In this document: positions 1 through 8,910 of the stretch, piece by piece
Position numbering within the stretch: the first letter of the stretch is position 1
Layout: every line of letters begins with the position of its first letter
Origin: Polynucleobacter sp. MWH-CaK5
GTDB lineage: Bacteria; Pseudomonadota; Gammaproteobacteria; Burkholderiales; Burkholderiaceae
DNA: 64,000 nt
Assembly: GCF_018687615.1 (NCBI RefSeq)
Contig: NZ_CP061299.1
Span: 915,433 to 979,432, forward strand
Direction of reading: 5' to 3'
Program-made: the position numbers and the translations under genes
Notes under the pieces: generated by a model
Told to the model about the DNA's origin: nothing
The model's input: the letters and a program-made list of their open reading frames with translations, nothing else
Databases searched by the model: none

Positions 1-750
1 GCCTGCACGATCCAAGGCAAGCGTACCGCCGGTAATTGTTGTGCCACCCGTATAAGTATTAACTCCTGTAAGGGTTACAGTGCCTGCACCAGATTTAGAT
101 AAAGCCACTGAAGCGCCACCAGCTAAAACTGCTGAGATTGAGTGATCAGTCCCGCTTGATGGATTTAATGTGTAACCCGAACCTGTTAATGTATTACCTG
201 CCGCGCCAACAGTAATAGAGCCAGATGTCAAAGTAACTGCTCCAACTGTTTCAGTTAAATCATTTAAGGTCAAAGTACCACCATTAACTGTAACGGCGCC
301 AGCATCAGCAAGAACAGTGCCGGTTGTTGAGCCTGCACGATCCAAGGCAAGCGTACCGCCGGTAATTGTTGTGCCACCCGTATAAGTATTAACTCCTGTA
401 AGGGTTACAGTGCCTGCACCAGATTTAGATAAAGCCACTGAAGCGCCACCAGCTAAAACTGCTGAGATTGAGTGATCAGTCCCGCTTGATGGATTTAATG
501 TGTAACCCGAACCTGTTAATGTATTACCTGCCGCGCCAACAGTAATAGAGCCAGATGTCAAAGTAACTGCTCCAACTGTTTCAGTTAAATCATTTAAGGT
601 CAAAGTACCACCATTAACTGTAACGGCGCCAGCATCAGCAAGAACAGTGCCGGTTGTTGAGCCTGCACGATCCAAGGCAAGCGTACCGCCGGTAATTGTT
701 GTGCCACCCGTATAAGTATTAACTCCTGTAAGGGTTACAGTGCCTGCACC
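1..750. repeat. Perfect 330-bp tandem repeat inside tpsA (at least 2.3 copies)
   Basis: Bases 1-330 and 331-660 look identical at every position compared by eye, and 661-750 repeats the first 90 bases before diverging at 751. The unit is exactly 110 codons, so copy changes keep the reading frame. Each unit encodes two beta-strand segments, one around GGTTITGGTLALDRAG and one around TLNDLTETVGAVTLTSG. The array continues past the left edge, so its copy number is unknown. Confidence 0.97.
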
Positions 751-3700
751 CCCTTTTGTAAGGGCGCTCAATGTTCCAGAAATAGCGCCGCTATATGTCG
801 ATGAACCAGATTGAGTAATAGTTAGGCTTCTGCCATTGGCCAATGATATTGAACCAGAACCAGATAAAGCGCTTGTTGTGATTGTAATGTCACCTGTAGA
901 CGAATTGCTTGTACTTAAACTACTATTTAGAACAACCTCACCGCCATGAATAGTAATTGGCCCGGCTACCGTAAACGTTTTATCAGTGAAATTCTCGGCA
1001 TGTGAATGGCAAATGGAGCACGCGTTAAAAGTAATAGAACCATTTTGTCGATTGGAATGTCCAAATGTAAAAGAGGATTGTGTCTGAAGAAATTGAAACC
1101 AGCTGGTATTGAGTCCTTGGAGCGTGCTGCTACTTCTGAAAGTAATACCGCCAAGACCGTAAATATCAGGTATGTTATCAACAGAACTAGTGCTCCACGA
1201 ATATGAAGCCCCTTCCAAGATAGCATTTCCCGTGCCAGCATCATACGAAAACCAGTCAATATTTAGTTCGCCGGTACCATTACCATCACTATCTGCATTG
1301 ATGTGAAGATTCCCACCGCGGGTTCTTATTGCCCCACGCGCGATGCCCGAGTTTGCTGCTGTAGTAAAACCATTTAACGCAAAAAGATTCAAATCCCCCG
1401 TGGCGTTAATTGCGATCCCAATTCCGAGGGTGATCTGATTGGCTGATATTGAAACCGGCCCCTTAATATCAATAGTGTTATTCACGGTAACGTTTCGCGC
1501 ATTAGACGTTACATACGCGGTATCGCCCGCAAGTCCGGTTCCGGTATAAGTGCCGATACTCAAACCACCTAAACTACTAGGGTTGTTAACTGTAACTCCC
1601 GGAATTGGGTTACTCAATGCCCCCCAACTTATGTCTGAGACCCAATTCTGTCCAGATGGCGGCGCAACAGTTAGTCGACCAGTAGTTTGAACAACAATAT
1701 TAAATCCACCGTTTAATGAACTAGCATCACCGACTATCAAGGAAATATCACCAGAACCTGCATTGAGCGTTCTGTGTGCGCCGATAGCACCGATTGACGG
1801 AGCTCCTGCTGTTACAAAACCATCGGATGCAACTAGATGTATGTCTCCACCTGCAGTTGAGATATCGCCGTAAAGATCTATTGCGTAATGATTAGCACTG
1901 CCGTCTGACATCGCCAAACCATTACCAACAGTCAAACCATTCCAAGTGGTAGTTCCAGATCCACCGCCAACCCAAAAGTGGCCACCATTAGTTGTAATAT
2001 TACTTAGCGCAGGACCTCTACTACCACCACCATCTGACTCAACCCAAATGATTACGTTAAGCTTTGCATTAGTACTTGTGATAGTTCCCGAATTGATACC
2101 AGCTGTAGCTTTTAGGGTAAGAGTTCTCTCACTGCTACCTGTGTATCTAATTTCAGAATTGTTGTGGATTTCATAATTAGCACCGGTTCCAGTTGTGATG
2201 ATCAGATTGCTATTGTTCAGTGCATTGTTAATTGCATTCGGATGAATCTGGGTCCAGCCACCACTACCTCCTGGTTCATAAGTAGGTCCGATGGCACTGG
2301 CTGAACCACTAGTTGTAATTTCAATATTGCCTGGGTCTAGTAACCAGTCACCAGCTGTGCCATCCGAGGCCTTTGTATCAACAACTATTTGGCTAAATAG
2401 TAAAGCTGCGCCTGAAGTTTCGACCTTTCCACCCAGACCTCCTTGGCTACCGCCTTTTGAATATATAGATCCTTGAGCATCAGTGATCGAATGACGATTA
2501 GTGATGTCACTCCATAAAACCACTACACCACCGTCACCATTGATCTTGGCGCTGGCATCAATCATGGCACCAGACTTCATGGTGACTGTTATTGATTGAT
2601 GAATGTCTCGATTTGGGAAGACTCTGATTATTTCGTTTTTACCAGCTTGCCAATCACCACCTACTAATACAGATCCACCACCTAAATTACCGGTGACATC
2701 GATGAGTGTGTTGCTATCTAGAAGAATGTGATCTGCGGTTAAGAGAACTGTTCCGCCAACAGTGGCACCAGTCGCTTGGATGGTGCTGTTAATTGTGAGG
2801 CTACCTGAGTTAGAAGAAATCTCAACCGTACCTCCGCGACCATTACTTCCATTAGTTTGAATAACTGAATTATCAAAAACAATGCCTTGATATTGAGAGT
2901 TCAAATAGATTTGACCACCTTGCTCACCATTTGCTTTTAATGTTGAGTTATTAATCAGTAAGTCATTTTGTGTATCAATGTTGATTTGATTGATATCTTG
3001 ATTACTTATATTCTGCCCAGATACATCAATATTCGTCTTATCTAAGATCACAGAAATAGAAAACGGCAATATGCCATTATCTGCATTATTGCCGATTAAG
3101 ATTCTGCCACCCTGGTTTAATCCTTTTGCCTCGATATTTGAGTTAGTGATTAATGTGTGATTAGTGGCGGATATTCCAATAGAACCACCCCGGCCATTTG
3201 AACCGTTGGTTTGGATTAATGCATTTTGTAGGATTAAGTCACCAGAGTTGGTGAATATTTGAATGTTGCCGCCATTATTTCCGTTGGATTGAATAATAGC
3301 GTTATTGATGTGTATATCGTCGGCTTGGGAGATATTAATCTCTCCACCACGACCATTACCACCATTTGTTTGGATTAATCCTTCAATCGTGATAATGCCA
3401 GTGCCATTAGCACTTAATGTGATCGCGCCACTATTGGTGTCACTTATTACATTGTTCGCTTCTAATCTTCCGCTTGATGCCAAGGTTAACTCATCCGCTG
3501 TGATGCGGATGGTTCCTACTGTGGTATTACTTGTTGTTGCGTTACCTGTGACGCTGTTAACCGTAACCTGGGTCCTTGAGTTAACCGTGATGGCGCCATG
3601 GAAGTTAAAAATGTTCGCCAGAATGTTAACCAATGGATTGGCTCCTGCCCCAACGATGCTACCGTAACCTGTAACTGAGTTAACCGCTGTGATCGTAACC

Positions 3701-5181
3701 TTGTTCACTTCGATACTGCTGTTTTGGGCCAGGTTAACGTTTTGTGCCTGGATCACCACTTCTAAGATTGAATCCGCTGCCTGATTGATGACACCATAGT
3801 TGTAGAAGGTCCCATCTGCCAAGAAAGTTAAGATTGTTTTGACGCCACCAGTTTTACTGATGGTTACGCCTTGTTCAATCGTGAGGTTACCGCTGCCGTT
3901 CTGGGTACAGCTACCCCCTGAACAAACATTGCCCTGCACCTGAACTGTGACGTTATTGTTCTGCAAAGCATCGCTGATTACTTGAGCAAATCCTGTGGTT
4001 ATTAGCAGATCCATAGGATCCAATAGCCAAGTACCGGCTTTGCCTAGGATGTTTCTAGCAGATGTGTCTACTTTGGTCTTGCTGCTGATCTCTAGGACTT
4101 CCTTAGAGCTGGTGTCAATGAAGCCGCCGTTACCGCTGGTCTTGCCCCCCTTGGCTTCAAGCACACCTGAGACTTGGGTCTTCTTTTCTGAGAGGACAAT
4201 GATCTGACCGCCATTGCCTTGCTCTTTGGCATTGGCCTTGATCTTGCTGGTATCGGCTAGAGAAATGGTGTTGCCTTTGATGTTGATCTGACCGCCGTTA
4301 CCGGTATTGCCCTTGGCGTTGGCCATGATGGCGCCTGAGTTCTGGACGTTATCAGCCAAGATCTCAATCACACCACCGTTGTTGACCATGGAGCTGGTGC
4401 TGATGCGGCCGCTGTTCTTGATGACTGAGCCCATGAGCTGAGCGGCTGAGTTAGCGGCGATCACGACCATGCCGCCATCGACCTGAACCAAGCGTTTGTT
4501 CTCAATCAAGCTCTTGTAGGCTGAGGCATCGACCTTCACCGTCATGAGTTGATCGCCACGGAAGTCCAGAGTGATCTGTGTACCGCTGGCTAAAGCCACT
4601 GCGTTAGCTGCTCCGCCCTTGGCCAAGATGTAGCCTTCGTTGCGCACTTCAGGAGCGAGTAAAGCGATATAGCCCTTAGGGTCTTTGGTTTGAAGCTTGC
4701 CGTAGTTGATCACAGCGCCTTTACCATTGCCTTTGAAGGTGCTCTTGCCTTCCATGAAGTCTTTGTCATTGATGTCCATCGTGGTGGCCACGATGGCAGC
4801 AGCGTCTACCTGAGAACCTTTACCAAAGACCACGCCATGGGCGTTAGAGATGATGACTTTGCCATTGGCATTGACCATACCGTCAATCTGCGAAGCAGTG
4901 GCTGAGACCACGCGGTTATGGATCACGGCCTGAGCATTCGGCTGCACAAACTCAACCTTGGCGTTAGCACCTACGTTAAAGCTTTGCCAGTTGACCACTG
5001 CGCGCTGGCTAGCCTGAACCACGTTCAAGGTATTGCCTGATTGCTGGATGGTGGCTGAACCCGCTGCCACTTGACCACCTGTGGGCAGAGCATCTGCAGC
5101 GATTGGGGCTGATTGCGCAAAAGCTCCGCCAGCGGCCATCAAGGCAGCACTGAAGAGGAAGTTTTGGCTGAGCTTATTCAT
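1..5181 (-). CDS. TpsA-type filamentous haemagglutinin-like exoprotein, C-terminal end cut by window edge
   Basis: The frame is open for 1727 codons from the ATG at 5181 to base 1, without a stop. It starts with a Sec signal peptide (MNKLSQNF..., likely cut after AFA near residue 22) and then the TPS secretion domain, with motifs NVVQASQRAVVNWQSF and VEFVQPNAQAVIHNRV typical of haemagglutination-activity domains. Long Gly/Asn-rich beta-helix repeats follow, with WLLDP motifs at about residues 385 and 946, which are common in betaproteobacterial TpsA proteins. From about residue 1477 it enters autotransporter-associated beta-strand repeats (GTVTLTGVNTYTGGTTITGG). It begins 3 bases after the tpsB stop, so the two form one operon. 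It is probably a surface or secreted adhesin; the target is unknown. Odd points are a CX4C pair at residues 420/425 and a CSICH motif at 1388-1392. The true C-terminus lies outside the window. Confidence 0.93.
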   Translation of the reverse strand, partial: MNKLSQNFLFSAALMAAGGAFAQSAPIAADALPTGGQVAAGSATIQQSGNTLNVVQASQRAVVNWQSFNVGANAKVEFVQPNAQAVIHNRVVSATASQIDGMVNANGKVIISNAHGVVFGKGSQVDAAAIVATTMDINDKDFMEGKSTFKGNGKGAVINYGKLQTKDPKGYIALLAPEVRNEGYILAKGGAANAVALASGTQITLDFRGDQLMTVKVDASAYKSLIENKRLVQVDGGMVVIAANSAAQLMGSVIKNSGRISTSSMVNNGGVIEILADNVQNSGAIMANAKGNTGNGGQINIKGNTISLADTSKIKANAKEQGNGGQIIVLSEKKTQVSGVLEAKGGKTSGNGGFIDTSSKEVLEISSKTKVDTSARNILGKAGTWLLDPMDLLITTGFAQVISDALQNNNVTVQVQGNVCSGGSCTQNGSGNLTIEQGVTISKTGGVKTILTFLADGTFYNYGVINQAADSILEVVIQAQNVNLAQNSSIEVNKVTITAVNSVTGYGSIVGAGANPLVNILANIFNFHGAITVNSRTQVTVNSVTGNATTSNTTVGTIRITADELTLASSGRLEANNVISDTNSGAITLSANGTGIITIEGLIQTNGGNGRGGEINISQADDIHINNAIIQSNGNNGGNIQIFTNSGDLILQNALIQTNGSNGRGGSIGISATNHTLITNSNIEAKGLNQGGRILIGNNADNGILPFSISVILDKTNIDVSGQNISNQDINQINIDTQNDLLINNSTLKANGEQGGQIYLNSQYQGIVFDNSVIQTNGSNGRGGTVEISSNSGSLTINSTIQATGATVGGTVLLTADHILLDSNTLIDVTGNLGGGSVLVGGDWQAGKNEIIRVFPNRDIHQSITVTMKSGAMIDASAKINGDGGVVVLWSDITNRHSITDAQGSIYSKGGSQGGLGGKVETSGAALLFSQIVVDTKASDGTAGDWLLDPGNIEITTSGSASAIGPTYEPGGSGGWTQIHPNAINNALNNSNLIITTGTGANYEIHNNSEIRYTGSSERTLTLKATAGINSGTITSTNAKLNVIIWVESDGGGSRGPALSNITTNGGHFWVGGGSGTTTWNGLTVGNGLAMSDGSANHYAIDLYGDISTAGGDIHLVASDGFVTAGAPSIGAIGAHRTLNAGSGDISLIVGDASSLNGGFNIVVQTTGRLTVAPPSGQNWVSDISWGALSNPIPGVTVNNPSSLGGLSIGTYTGTGLAGDTAYVTSNARNVTVNNTIDIKGPVSISANQITLGIGIAINATGDLNLFALNGFTTAANSGIARGAIRTRGGNLHINADSDGNGTGELNIDWFSYDAGTGNAILEGASYSWSTSSVDNIPDIYGLGGITFRSSSTLQGLNTSWFQFLQTQSSFTFGHSNRQNGSITFNACSICHSHAENFTDKTFTVAGPITIHGGEVVLNSSLSTSNSSTGDITITTSALSGSGSISLANGRSLTITQSGSSTYSGAISGTLSALTKGGAGTVTLTGVNTYTGGTTITGGTLALDRAGSTTGTVLADAGAVTVNGGTLTLNDLTETVGAVTLTSGSITVGAAGNTLTGSGYTLNPSSGTDHSISAVLAGGASVALSKSGAGTVTLTGVNTYTGGTTITGGTLALDRAGSTTGTVLADAGAVTVNGGTLTLNDLTETVGAVTLTSGSITVGAAGNTLTGSGYTLNPSSGTDHSISAVLAGGASVALSKSGAGTVTLTGVNTYTGGTTITGGTLALDRAG

Positions 5182-5184
5182 GAA

Positions 5185-6945
5185 TCAGAAGATCCACTGG
5201 GCTTGAGCCCAGATGTAAGCACTCTTCGATCTGCCGTCATTGTTAACGCCAACCCCACGAATGTTGTAGAGAGGGTTATGGCCAAGCTTCCAGGCAATCG
5301 AAGTACTAAAAATAAAATCTTTATCCGCCCTTTTTAGACCTAAACCAATGCCTTGCAAAGAGTAGGAGTTATCAGCATTGGTGCCAACGCTGGTTGGTGT
5401 CACACCCTTGCTGGCGATGTAAGTGGCCTTGTTGCGGAATTGTTGGACAAAGCCCGCATCGTAGAAAATACTGCCAACGAATTTATCTTCCAACTGTTGC
5501 TGAATTTCAATGTTGATCATGGCGCCTTGGCTACCACCAGCCTGAGAGCCGGGGTAGGCACGGATACCATTCGGGCCACCCAAATAGAACCTCTCGGCTG
5601 AATCAAGGTCAACCGAAGCAATTTGCCCAGAGATAGCGATAGATAAGATCGTCTTGTCTGGCACCAACTGCTGATTGCGAGAAGCGTTTAAATTAATTTT
5701 TGTAAAAGTTTTAGGCGTATTGACTGCATAGTCTGGAGTCTGAGAACCAACGGTGAGATGCCCTTTGGTCAAGGTGGCAGATGCTGAGTTGACACCACCA
5801 CCCGCCCAGCCATCAAAGCGATTACCAGAGAGCGTGAAGACCATGTTTTCTATGCGGTAGTCACTGGTGGCTTCACCACTTTGAACCGCCTTATTGATGT
5901 ACATCTTTCTATCGCCACCCATCGAAAAATTGGCATTGGCACTAGGACTTCTGAGCAGTGGATAGCTGAGGTTCATGCCGATGGTTTTGGCACGACCAAA
6001 GCTAGCAGCTTCGTTTTTCGGAAAAGCGAATTGACCGACGTTTTCAAAGTCTAGGTAGCTACCAGTCACAGAGGCCCTGAGACCATCACTGTTTAACGGA
6101 ACCGAGTAGCTGGCCACAGAGTAGTCAGAGCCTGAAGATTTGATGTTGCTGGCTGATAGTTGATCGCCAAAAGTACCAGGGTTATCGAATGTGACATTGA
6201 TGATTCGCTGCCCCATGCCGGTGCTGCGATTACCGTAGTTATTGGCTTCTAACCTACCTCTCACTGGCTTGGTATCGACCAAAGAAACTCTCAAATCAAC
6301 ATCGCCTTCGTTTTTACCAGGCTCGATTTGAGTTGCTACCGCAATGCCTGGGGTCTCGTTGAGGATGTAGATGGAGCGTTCAATATTTTGCGTTTGAACA
6401 ATCTCTGAAAGTCTGTTGGCATCAGTCACGTAACGTCTTGCGCGGTCCTCAGTGAAGCGTGATGGACCATTGGGCATGTCGATGTGAACCGCACCCAGCT
6501 TGGCTTCAAGGACCTTGAGGATGATGATGCCATCCGTGATTTTTTGTGGGGGTACTGAAACTTGCGCGAGCTTACCCTGCGTTTGATACAAGGCTGCAAC
6601 AGTGTCTGCGGCCTTTTGCAAGTCTTGGAAAGCCACCGTTTGACCTAGCCAAGGCTTCAATGATTCTTTGATGAGCTCTTCTGACAAAGACTTGTTGCCG
6701 TCGATCCTAAAGCCTTTGATGGTGACCCTGACCTCACTAGGCTTTGCCTCTTGAGGCTTGGGCTTGACCGTTGGAGCTTTAGGTGTCGGTAGAGGCTGCA
6801 ACTGAGGCATCTGTTTTTGCAGTCCCTGCTGAAGTGCACCCGCATCAGGAGCTCCTGATGGGAGTGGGTTTGGAGCCGCATGCGCGAGCGCCGTCATGGC
6901 TGTAAAGCCAATAGCTGCAAGGTGATGGGTCCAACGAAGATTCAT
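5185..6945 (-). CDS. TpsB two-partner secretion outer-membrane transporter (ShlB/FhaC/HecB family)
   Basis: 586 residues, a normal length for TpsB. It should form an outer-membrane 16-strand barrel that exports the TpsA partner after Sec passage. Residues 1-23 are a signal peptide (ending ALAHA). A Pro-rich linker at about 25-65 is followed by POTRA-type domains (VTIKGFRIDGNKSLSEE...; KVLEAKLGAVHID) and then the ShlB barrel with GRLEANNYGNRSTGMGQR. The protein ends WAQAQWIF, with the terminal Phe typical of outer-membrane proteins. The context TGATTCATG puts the tpsA start 3 bases after the stop, which implies translational coupling. The cognate substrate is therefore almost certainly the downstream TpsA. 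Confidence 0.95.
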   Translation of the reverse strand: MNLRWTHHLAAIGFTAMTALAHAAPNPLPSGAPDAGALQQGLQKQMPQLQPLPTPKAPTVKPKPQEAKPSEVRVTIKGFRIDGNKSLSEELIKESLKPWLGQTVAFQDLQKAADTVAALYQTQGKLAQVSVPPQKITDGIIILKVLEAKLGAVHIDMPNGPSRFTEDRARRYVTDANRLSEIVQTQNIERSIYILNETPGIAVATQIEPGKNEGDVDLRVSLVDTKPVRGRLEANNYGNRSTGMGQRIINVTFDNPGTFGDQLSASNIKSSGSDYSVASYSVPLNSDGLRASVTGSYLDFENVGQFAFPKNEAASFGRAKTIGMNLSYPLLRSPSANANFSMGGDRKMYINKAVQSGEATSDYRIENMVFTLSGNRFDGWAGGGVNSASATLTKGHLTVGSQTPDYAVNTPKTFTKINLNASRNQQLVPDKTILSIAISGQIASVDLDSAERFYLGGPNGIRAYPGSQAGGSQGAMINIEIQQQLEDKFVGSIFYDAGFVQQFRNKATYIASKGVTPTSVGTNADNSYSLQGIGLGLKRADKDFIFSTSIAWKLGHNPLYNIRGVGVNNDGRSKSAYIWAQAQWIF

Positions 6946-7007
6946 TTTTTCTCTGTTTTTTGCAAAAATTGCTCTGAAAACTCTTCCAGAGCGGGCGCGC
7001 GCATGCT

Positions 7008-7036
7008 ATTTTAGTGGGATTGAAACTGTTTTGCAA
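7008..7036 (-). promoter_or_regulatory. Candidate sigma-70 promoter of tpsB-tpsA
   Basis: On the minus strand, TTGCAA (7036-7031) and TAAAAT (7013-7008) are separated by 17 bases, giving a leader of about 55 bases before the tpsB ATG. Matches to consensus are 4/6 and 5/6. No strong Shine-Dalgarno precedes the tpsB ATG, only AGAG. Confidence 0.45.
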
Positions 7037-7083
7037 AAACAAAAGCTTCTAAGTTCTTGAATTAATTGAACTTCCTACAAAAA

Positions 7084-7111
7084 CCTACAGAAAAAATGTA
7101 GGGCTTTTTTT
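7084..7111. terminator. Short bidirectional hairpin, possible second terminator after the LuxR-type gene
   Basis: CCTACA (7084-7089) pairs with TGTAGG (7097-7102). A run of seven T follows on the plus strand and five T on the minus strand. A further CCTACA copy at 7074-7079 allows alternative pairing. The stem is only 6 bp. It lies upstream of the proposed tpsB promoter, so it may insulate tpsBA from read-through. Confidence 0.4.
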
Positions 7112-7198
7112 GATTGTAAGAAGATAAAAACAACATCGATTCAAGTTAACCAAGTAATATTTCATCGAAATTCAGGAAAAGAATGAAGGTTAAGAAAC

Positions 7199-7221
7199 AA
7201 AAAAGCCACCCGAAGGTGGCT
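7199..7221 (-). terminator. Rho-independent terminator of the LuxR-type gene
   Basis: On the minus strand AGCCACC, loop TTCG, GGTGGCT is followed by a T run. It sits about 30 bases after the LuxR-type stop codon. This separates the regulator from tpsBA as a distinct transcription unit. Confidence 0.85.
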
Positions 7222-7252
7222 GTAAATTTACTTTTTCTTAACTTTTAAAAAG

Positions 7253-8359
7253 TTAACTCTTAGTAAAGAGATCTTGGCTATCAGTTTCGGGTGGTAAAGT
7301 TTGATTAGCTTCTTTACTTTCTTGAACTGGGGCTGCCTTAGTGATTAACTTTTTAAGCTCTTCTGGCTTTTTCATACCTAACTTACCAGTCATTCTTGAA
7401 CGATGTACCTTAACACTAGCTTCTGATGAGTTAAGGATGCTAGCAATCTCGCCATTCTTCTTACCCTCTACTGCCAAGAAGAAAACTTCACGCTCTTTAT
7501 CAGTTAACTTTTCTAATAAAGCCAGCTTTTCTGTTTCTGTTAATAAATCAGGGTTAACAGAAACCGTTTCAGTGGTATCGGCTTTCTTATTAATAGACTT
7601 TTCTTTAACTGGTTTATCTTCTTTATTAAAGAACGAGGTTTTTTCTGTAGATTTATCCTTGGCTGGAGATTTATCAGCCAAAGCTGGTTTTACTAATCCA
7701 TTCTTAATTAATAGGTCTTCTGAGATTTGTAGTGACCAAGCAATATTGGCAACCAGTGTGGCGCCTAAATTAATCAGACTTGTCCAGTAAACCACCTCTG
7801 AAGTGACAATAATATAGTCACCACCTTTGGCTGCTAATGCACCTAAAGTTAATAATGCCATGAATACACCCTGAACCCAAAAGACACCGCTGATTAAAAG
7901 GATGTATTTACTTCTGGTTTGGAGTGCCTGAACACCTGCAAACCACCCACTATATATAAGTGTCGCAGAAACTGGAGCCAATAGAATGGCTTCAAGGCTT
8001 CCCAATGGGGCTTGGAATAATCTGCTGAAATGGAATAAGGTGGCCGTTAAAGCCACGCCCCCCAAGCATATTAATGAAGCTTTTTTGGGTAATGCATATC
8101 CAGACCATATACCTAAAGAGCTTAAAGTCACCAAACTACCCAGTAATACTGCGATTGGGCCTGCTACCCAGGTATGAGGTAATGGATCTGCGATATTAAG
8201 CAGCGTTACGATGTAACCAAGGCCCATCAGTAGGTAACCAGCGGCCCACAGGTAAGCTGAGAAGCCTTTTTTTCTGAATAGAATCAACTGTGTAACAGCG
8301 AAAGCAATGGCTATGAAGCCTGTTAAGTAGATGGTTGTAACGTTATCTAGAGGTAACAT
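7253..8359 (-). CDS. Membrane-anchored LuxR-type transcriptional regulator (about 7 TM plus HTH)
   Basis: 368 residues. Residues 1-215 form about seven hydrophobic helices with short loops. A charged Lys/Ser/Glu-rich linker follows (about 225-275). A C-terminal LuxR/GerE helix-turn-helix lies at about 284-342 (LTDKEREVFFLAVEGKKNGE; SVKVHRSRMTGKL, ending in GMKKPEELKKL). No receiver domain is present, so it looks like a one-component membrane sensor that binds DNA directly. It lies upstream of and co-oriented with tpsB-tpsA and is the natural candidate for their regulator; that role is inferred from position only. The signal is unknown. The gene is unusually AT-rich with many TTAA words, and has its own terminator. 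Confidence 0.85.
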   Translation of the reverse strand: MLPLDNVTTIYLTGFIAIAFAVTQLILFRKKGFSAYLWAAGYLLMGLGYIVTLLNIADPLPHTWVAGPIAVLLGSLVTLSSLGIWSGYALPKKASLICLGGVALTATLFHFSRLFQAPLGSLEAILLAPVSATLIYSGWFAGVQALQTRSKYILLISGVFWVQGVFMALLTLGALAAKGGDYIIVTSEVVYWTSLINLGATLVANIAWSLQISEDLLIKNGLVKPALADKSPAKDKSTEKTSFFNKEDKPVKEKSINKKADTTETVSVNPDLLTETEKLALLEKLTDKEREVFFLAVEGKKNGEIASILNSSEASVKVHRSRMTGKLGMKKPEELKKLITKAAPVQESKEANQTLPPETDSQDLFTKS

Positions 8360-8849
8360 GATTAACCTTAACCTTTTTGTTAATTTAAAGAACTGTGAAA
8401 TTTACCTTAATTAACTTAATTGGTAAATGTTTTCTTTGGTTAATTTTCCAATGTTTTGCGGTGTTTTGAGGCTTCTATTGCTCTTATTTCTATCTTCTAG
8501 TTCTATTTTTAGTGTTTTAGATGCCCTCCTTTATCTTGATTGGTCCTTTATATGGATTGGTCCATCATGTGTATCAGCCCTTTATATGCCCCACCTTATT
8601 GATGGATGATTATTTCCAGTTCTTTGGTTTACTTAATTAAGCGCATTAACTTCCTAATTAATATCTACGTCCTGATCTTTCTAAGCTTTCTTTTATTAAC
8701 TTGTTAATTAGTTATTCAATTTTTAGGTTTTCAGGATGTTTATGAATTTCACTATGAATCACTATTTTTGGTGATTTTTACATTTTTAACGTAATGTTTG
8801 CCTTGACGCATTTAAAGAGTCCGTTTTTGAGTTGATTTCCAATAGACGT
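8360..8849 (-). promoter_or_regulatory. Long AT-rich, TTAA-rich upstream region of the LuxR-type gene
   Basis: About 490 bases with no convincing gene. I count about 14 TTAA words between 8360 and 8720, many as GTTAA or TTAATTAA, clustered at 8360-8445 next to the start codon and at 8630-8710. There is also a pair of similar segments around CCTTTATATG near 8545 and 8580. It probably carries the promoter and binding sites for the regulator, perhaps for autoregulation. No clear -10/-35 pair was assigned. Confidence 0.4.
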
Positions 8850-8850
8850 A

Positions 8851-8875
8851 AAAAAAGCCACCCTTGGGTGGCTTT
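8851..8875 (-). terminator. Rho-independent terminator of the spermidine-synthase-like gene
   Basis: Stem AAAGCCACCC / GGGTGGCTTT with a 2-base centre, followed on the minus strand by a run of T. It lies about 35 bases after the stop of the upstream minus-strand gene. Confidence 0.85.
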
Positions 8876-8910
8876 TGGAAAGTTCTCACACTAAGAGAAA
8901 AAGATACTAT

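Noticed and set aside
1..750. Possible CRISPR-like repeat array
   Set aside because: Units are contiguous 330-bp coding repeats with no spacers.
966..1259. 97-codon minus-strand frame inside tpsA
   Set aside because: Different frame from tpsA, no Shine-Dalgarno, no recognisable domain.
1006..4905. Many plus-strand open frames across the tpsA region
   Set aside because: They are antisense to a continuous 1727-codon minus-strand frame with clear TPS domain and repeats; they lack ribosome sites and family motifs.
8427..8609. 60-codon plus-strand hydrophobic frame upstream of the LuxR-type gene
   Set aside because: No ribosome site, biased Leu/Ser/Phe composition expected of AT-rich DNA; better explained as regulatory region.
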